Shown: positions 13,727-16,251 of the stretch, piece after piece | How positions within the stretch are numbered: the first letter of the stretch is position 1 | How the letters are laid out: each line of letters starts with the position of its first letter | NCBI GenBank assembly: GCA_944388615.1 | Contig: CALXJL010000027.1 | Coordinates: 1 to 16,251, forward strand | DNA from: an uncultured Clostridia bacterium | GTDB taxonomy: Bacteria; Bacillota; Clostridia; TANB77; CAG-508 | DNA: 16,251 nucleotides | Direction: 5' to 3' | Notes under the pieces: model-generated | The model's input: only the letters and a program-made list of their open reading frames with translations | Told to the model about the DNA's origin: nothing | Database searches by the model: none | Made by a program: the position numbers and the translations under genes

Positions 13727-13843
13727 TTAATCAACTAAATAATATATAAGTGTTCCCATTATTGAAAATATCATTAATAATGCTAATATAGCCGCTATTA
13801 CTTTAACAAAAATTCTACCTTTATCATGTTTTTTCTTTGACAT
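13727..13843 (-). CDS. Small single-pass membrane protein (38 aa), DUF4044-like
   Basis: A 38-codon frame (MSKKKHDKGRIFVKVIAAIL..., ending LIYYLVD) has a lysine-rich start and one membrane helix (about 13-35). AGGAAGG lies upstream at a workable distance, and the gene ends just before dacA (stop 13727, dacA ATG 13701). The KKK start plus single helix recalls the small DUF4044 proteins of Firmicutes, but the match is by pattern only. As first gene of the c-di-AMP operon it could act at the membrane with the cyclase, though that is speculation. Confidence 0.7.
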   Translation of the reverse strand: MSKKKHDKGRIFVKVIAAILALLMIFSIMGTLIYYLVD

Positions 13844-13904
13844 TTTTCATCATCCTTCCTTAAATATGTATATTAAATATTTTTTCCTATATTTCTCCTA
13901 TATA

Positions 13905-13933
13905 TTTATAGCACATAGATACATTTTTTTCAA
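13905..13933 (-). promoter_or_regulatory. Sigma-A extended -10 promoter of the dacA-truA operon
   Basis: On the minus strand TTGAAA (13933-13928), a 17-bp spacer and TATAAA (13910-13905), with TGC before the -10 (extended TGnTATAAA). It lies about 60 bases upstream of the 38-aa gene. Confidence 0.78.
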
Positions 13934-13941
13934 TAGTAATT

Positions 13942-14053
13942 TTTTGAAGTTTCTCTATTTTTAACATTGGTGTATTTTCCCATTATCACCCCCAAGCATC
14001 TAAAGCATAAATGATTCGCTTGATTGAAGTGAGAAAATAGAGAAACTTCAAAA
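13942..14053. repeat. 112-bp element with perfect 20-bp terminal inverted repeats
   Basis: TTTTGAAGTTTCTCTATTTT at 13942-13961 is repeated exactly in reverse complement at 14034-14053. The 72 bases between are richer in GC than the flanks and hold possible small stems (GGTG/CACC; AAGCATC/GATTCGCTT). It lies between two divergent promoters and is part of neither transcript as predicted. It may be a MITE-like element or the gene for a structured RNA; no clear target duplication, T run or promoter was found. Confidence 0.6.
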
Positions 14054-14093
14054 TTTAATATTTACCTTATATTAACTTTTTTAGGAAAAATAC

Positions 14094-14122
14094 TTGTTTT
14101 TTTAGGCATTTTGTAAGATAAT
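14094..14122 (+). promoter_or_regulatory. Sigma-A promoter of the coupling-protein gene
   Basis: TTGTTT (14094-14099), a 17-bp spacer and GATAAT (14117-14122), 41 bases before the GTG start. The -10 overlaps the 14118-14152 palindrome. Confidence 0.6.
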
Positions 14123-14152
14123 ATATGTATATATGTCATATACATATATTAT
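14118..14152. promoter_or_regulatory. 35-bp palindrome at the transcription start (operator or leader hairpin)
   Basis: ATAATATATGTATAT (14118-14132) pairs perfectly with 14138-14152 around a 5-base centre. It covers the -10 box and the predicted start site, so it could bind a dimeric repressor or form a hairpin in the leader just before the ribosome binding region. It is composed almost only of A and T, so some of the symmetry may be compositional. Confidence 0.5.
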
Positions 14153-14163
14153 TAGAAAGTGCG

Positions 14164-16251
14164 GTGAAAGTAGTGAGTATTTTAAAAGTTGTAAGTGACT
14201 TTTTTTGGAAAATAATAGATAAAATAATAAAACCTTTAAAAACAGATAGAAATACATTTTTTACGTATATTTTAACACTTCTAACTGTTTATATATTAGT
14301 AGATAGAATTCTTGAAGTATTATTTTTAATATTTACAGGTACATCATTTTCATACTGGGGACCAATTCAATATACTTTAGCTTTGGCATGCCCTATTTTT
14401 GCATTTTTATTTTCATTTTCTTCAAAGTTTGTAACTTCGAAAAAGATGAAACTATCATTTTTCTTTACATATGTAGTTGCACTTTATATTTTTGCATTTT
14501 CTATTTTCACACAATGGCTTAATTTATTTATATGGACATTTTTACTATCCATACCAAATTATGCAGATTTAGCATTAAATTTTTCGGACTTATTCTTACC
14601 TGCATTATCTATGTTAGCACTTTATATACCTCTTACAACATTTTATCCATTATTTAAGTGGTTATATACAGGAGTTAATGATACAAAATTATTAACAGAT
14701 TCAATACAAGATTATGGCGGTATTAGTTTAGCACCTGGATCAAAGAATGTTGGTGCATTTACTTGTGAAGTATTCTTATGTAATAATGATGATAATGGCA
14801 AAAAAGCTGTTATTCCTGAAGTAAGTAGATTTCATCAAACATTAGTTATTGGTCCTTCTGGTTCAGGAAAAACTTCATTAGTATTTGAGCCTTTAATAGC
14901 AAGAGATATAGAAAAGAAATTTTTCTTTTCTCAAGTTGCTAAAGAAATGGGATATACTGCATTAAAAACAGGAATTGCAACTTTAAGAAATCCATATACT
15001 AATGATTATATGAATAAACACTTCAGTTTGGATATGCTTTTACCTGCTACAGGGAAAAATAAAACATATGAATCTTATATGAGTAAATTAATATTAAGCT
15101 CTTCAGAAGATTCCCGTGTTTATAAAAATTTAGGTATCACTTTTATGGCACCAGATTATGAAGCAATTTCTCATATGACTAATGTAGCAAACAACTTTGG
15201 TATGTCTTATAATCTTATAGATCCTAATAATAGTGAATCTGTTGGATTAAATCCTTTTATATATGACGATCCAGTAAAGATTGGTTTAGCAATTACTACT
15301 GTTTTAAAAAACTTATATGTACCATCAAAAAATGATTCAATAAATGCATTTAAGGAGAAATTAGCTGAACAAGCTGTTCAAAATTTATGTATTTTGCTAA
15401 AAGTAATGTATCCTAAATTAAATAATGGTGATTTACCTAATTTAGAAGATTTACTACAATATTTACTTGATTTTAATTTGGTAGAAAAAATGTGTAAGGA
15501 AATGGAAGAAGATCCTGAATTAGCCAAAAGATACAAAATGCAAATAGCTTATTTTAAAAAATCTTTTTATTCAGATGGCTCTTGGAGATCTGACACAGAA
15601 GCTTCAATATTACCTATTACGTCAGCTATTGAAGGTTTACTTAGACATTCTGGTGTTAAAGACATTTTATGTAATAGAGAAAATAATTTGAACTATGATG
15701 ATGTATTAAAAAATGGAGATCTTGTATTTGTTTGTACAAGACGAGGTGATTTAGGTGCAACAATACATAAGTCATTTGGACTATTTTTTATATTATTAAT
15801 GCAATTTTCTGTTCTTTCACGACCTGGTAATGAAAATACAAGAATTCCTCATTTTCTATATATAGATGAATTCTCAGATTTTATATGTGATTCAACAGAG
15901 CCAATATTTACACTATATAGAAAATATAGAGTTGGTGCTATAATATCTGCACAAAATTTAGCACAATTAACAGGGGAATCAAAAAGTAATAAACATAAAC
16001 AAACAATACTAGCAAATTGTACAAATAAAATAATTTTTGGTGGTAATACACCTGAAGATAATGAATGGTTATCACAAGAACTAGGAGAAAAACGTGAATG
16101 GAAATTTGGCAATACCTATGATACTTCAAAAGGATCTTATGATTCTAAATTAAGTGGAATTAGTTGGTCATGGAAGAAAAATTACGCTCCTGGTAAAGTA
16201 CAATCAACTAAATTTAAAGTATGTTTATATAAAATACGTAACAACTCAGGA
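14164..16251 (+). CDS. VirD4/TraG-like type IV coupling ATPase, N-terminal 696 codons (runs off the window)
   Basis: A membrane-anchored P-loop ATPase of the VirD4/TraG type, which passes DNA-protein complexes to a type IV secretion channel. Several N-terminal membrane helices are visible (about 33-55, 75-95, 105-130 and 140-175). Walker A is GPSGSGKTS (230-238) and Walker B is LYIDEFSDF (D568, E569), followed by YRKYRVGAIISAQNLAQLTG and a GGNTPEDNEWLS segment. The frame is open from GTG 14164 (GTG 14173 is also possible) to the window edge, with no stop, so the gene is incomplete here. Both possible starts have weak binding sites (GAAAGTG). It is divergent from the dacA operon, with its own promoter. 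No relaxase or channel gene is visible, so whether it belongs to a conjugative element cannot be judged. Confidence 0.85.
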   Translation, partial: MKVVSILKVVSDFFWKIIDKIIKPLKTDRNTFFTYILTLLTVYILVDRILEVLFLIFTGTSFSYWGPIQYTLALACPIFAFLFSFSSKFVTSKKMKLSFFFTYVVALYIFAFSIFTQWLNLFIWTFLLSIPNYADLALNFSDLFLPALSMLALYIPLTTFYPLFKWLYTGVNDTKLLTDSIQDYGGISLAPGSKNVGAFTCEVFLCNNDDNGKKAVIPEVSRFHQTLVIGPSGSGKTSLVFEPLIARDIEKKFFFSQVAKEMGYTALKTGIATLRNPYTNDYMNKHFSLDMLLPATGKNKTYESYMSKLILSSSEDSRVYKNLGITFMAPDYEAISHMTNVANNFGMSYNLIDPNNSESVGLNPFIYDDPVKIGLAITTVLKNLYVPSKNDSINAFKEKLAEQAVQNLCILLKVMYPKLNNGDLPNLEDLLQYLLDFNLVEKMCKEMEEDPELAKRYKMQIAYFKKSFYSDGSWRSDTEASILPITSAIEGLLRHSGVKDILCNRENNLNYDDVLKNGDLVFVCTRRGDLGATIHKSFGLFFILLMQFSVLSRPGNENTRIPHFLYIDEFSDFICDSTEPIFTLYRKYRVGAIISAQNLAQLTGESKSNKHKQTILANCTNKIIFGGNTPEDNEWLSQELGEKREWKFGNTYDTSKGSYDSKLSGISWSWKKNYAPGKVQSTKFKVCLYKIRNNSG

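Noticed and set aside
13702..13734. Upstream TTG start of dacA at 13734
   Set aside because: It overlaps the end of the 38-aa gene and has no binding site; ATG 13701 has AGGAG and matches the family start.
13942..14053. Riboswitch for the dacA operon
   Set aside because: It lies upstream of the predicted dacA promoter, so it would not be in that transcript.

Overview
The window is AT-rich (about 25-30% GC by eye) and carries sporulation genes of the sigma-K/SpoIIID type, a diadenylate cyclase, Shine-Dalgarno-led genes and standard stop codons. This points to an endospore-forming member of the Clostridia or a close relative, probably an uncultivated gut lineage; the genus cannot be fixed from the sequence.

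The main result is a sigK-intervening ('skin'-type) element. The gene for the mother-cell sigma factor sigma-K is split. Its N-terminal 90% lies at 11290-11946 on the minus strand and ends abruptly in the region 4.2 helix-turn-helix. The missing last 22 codons and the stop lie 5.1 kb downstream on the same strand (6077-6145). The two pieces share a 12-bp core (11292-11303 and 6145-6156). Precise recombination in that core would remove a 5147-bp circle and restore an open sigK. The element encodes a large serine recombinase (6371-7945), a 41-aa protein just in front of it, a TTG-start amidohydrolase (8005-9573), a CYTH-domain phosphatase-like protein (9596-10099), and a two-gene operon of unrecognised proteins with visibly higher GC (10165-11155) that has its own sigma-A promoter. 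The insertion point near the end of sigK and the cargo look unlike the classical Bacillus skin.

Left of the element (1-6000), from low to high coordinates: the start of an unknown minus-strand gene; a SpoIIID-like regulator whose C-terminal half is replaced by a repeat-derived tail; a SWIM/SNF2 helicase; an AAA_14/DUF4143 ATPase whose promoter is preceded by three 33-bp tandem repeats; and a small DUF378 membrane protein directly downstream of the sigK tail. Three partial copies of one dispersed repeat lie at about 105-286, 585-652 and 5641-5765. Two of them share a protein tail and a terminator hairpin.

Right of the element (12016-13843) is a minus-strand operon: a 38-aa membrane peptide, the c-di-AMP synthase dacA/cdaA, and the tRNA pseudouridine synthase truA, driven by a strong extended -10 promoter. 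A gene-free stretch (13850-14160) holds this promoter, a 112-bp element bounded by perfect 20-bp inverted repeats, and a divergent promoter whose start region is a 35-bp palindrome. That promoter drives a VirD4/TraG-like coupling ATPase that runs off the right edge.

Together the genes suggest layered control of late sporulation: SpoIIID-type regulation, excision of the element, and proteolytic activation of pro-sigma-K, since a hydrophobic pro-sequence is also present.
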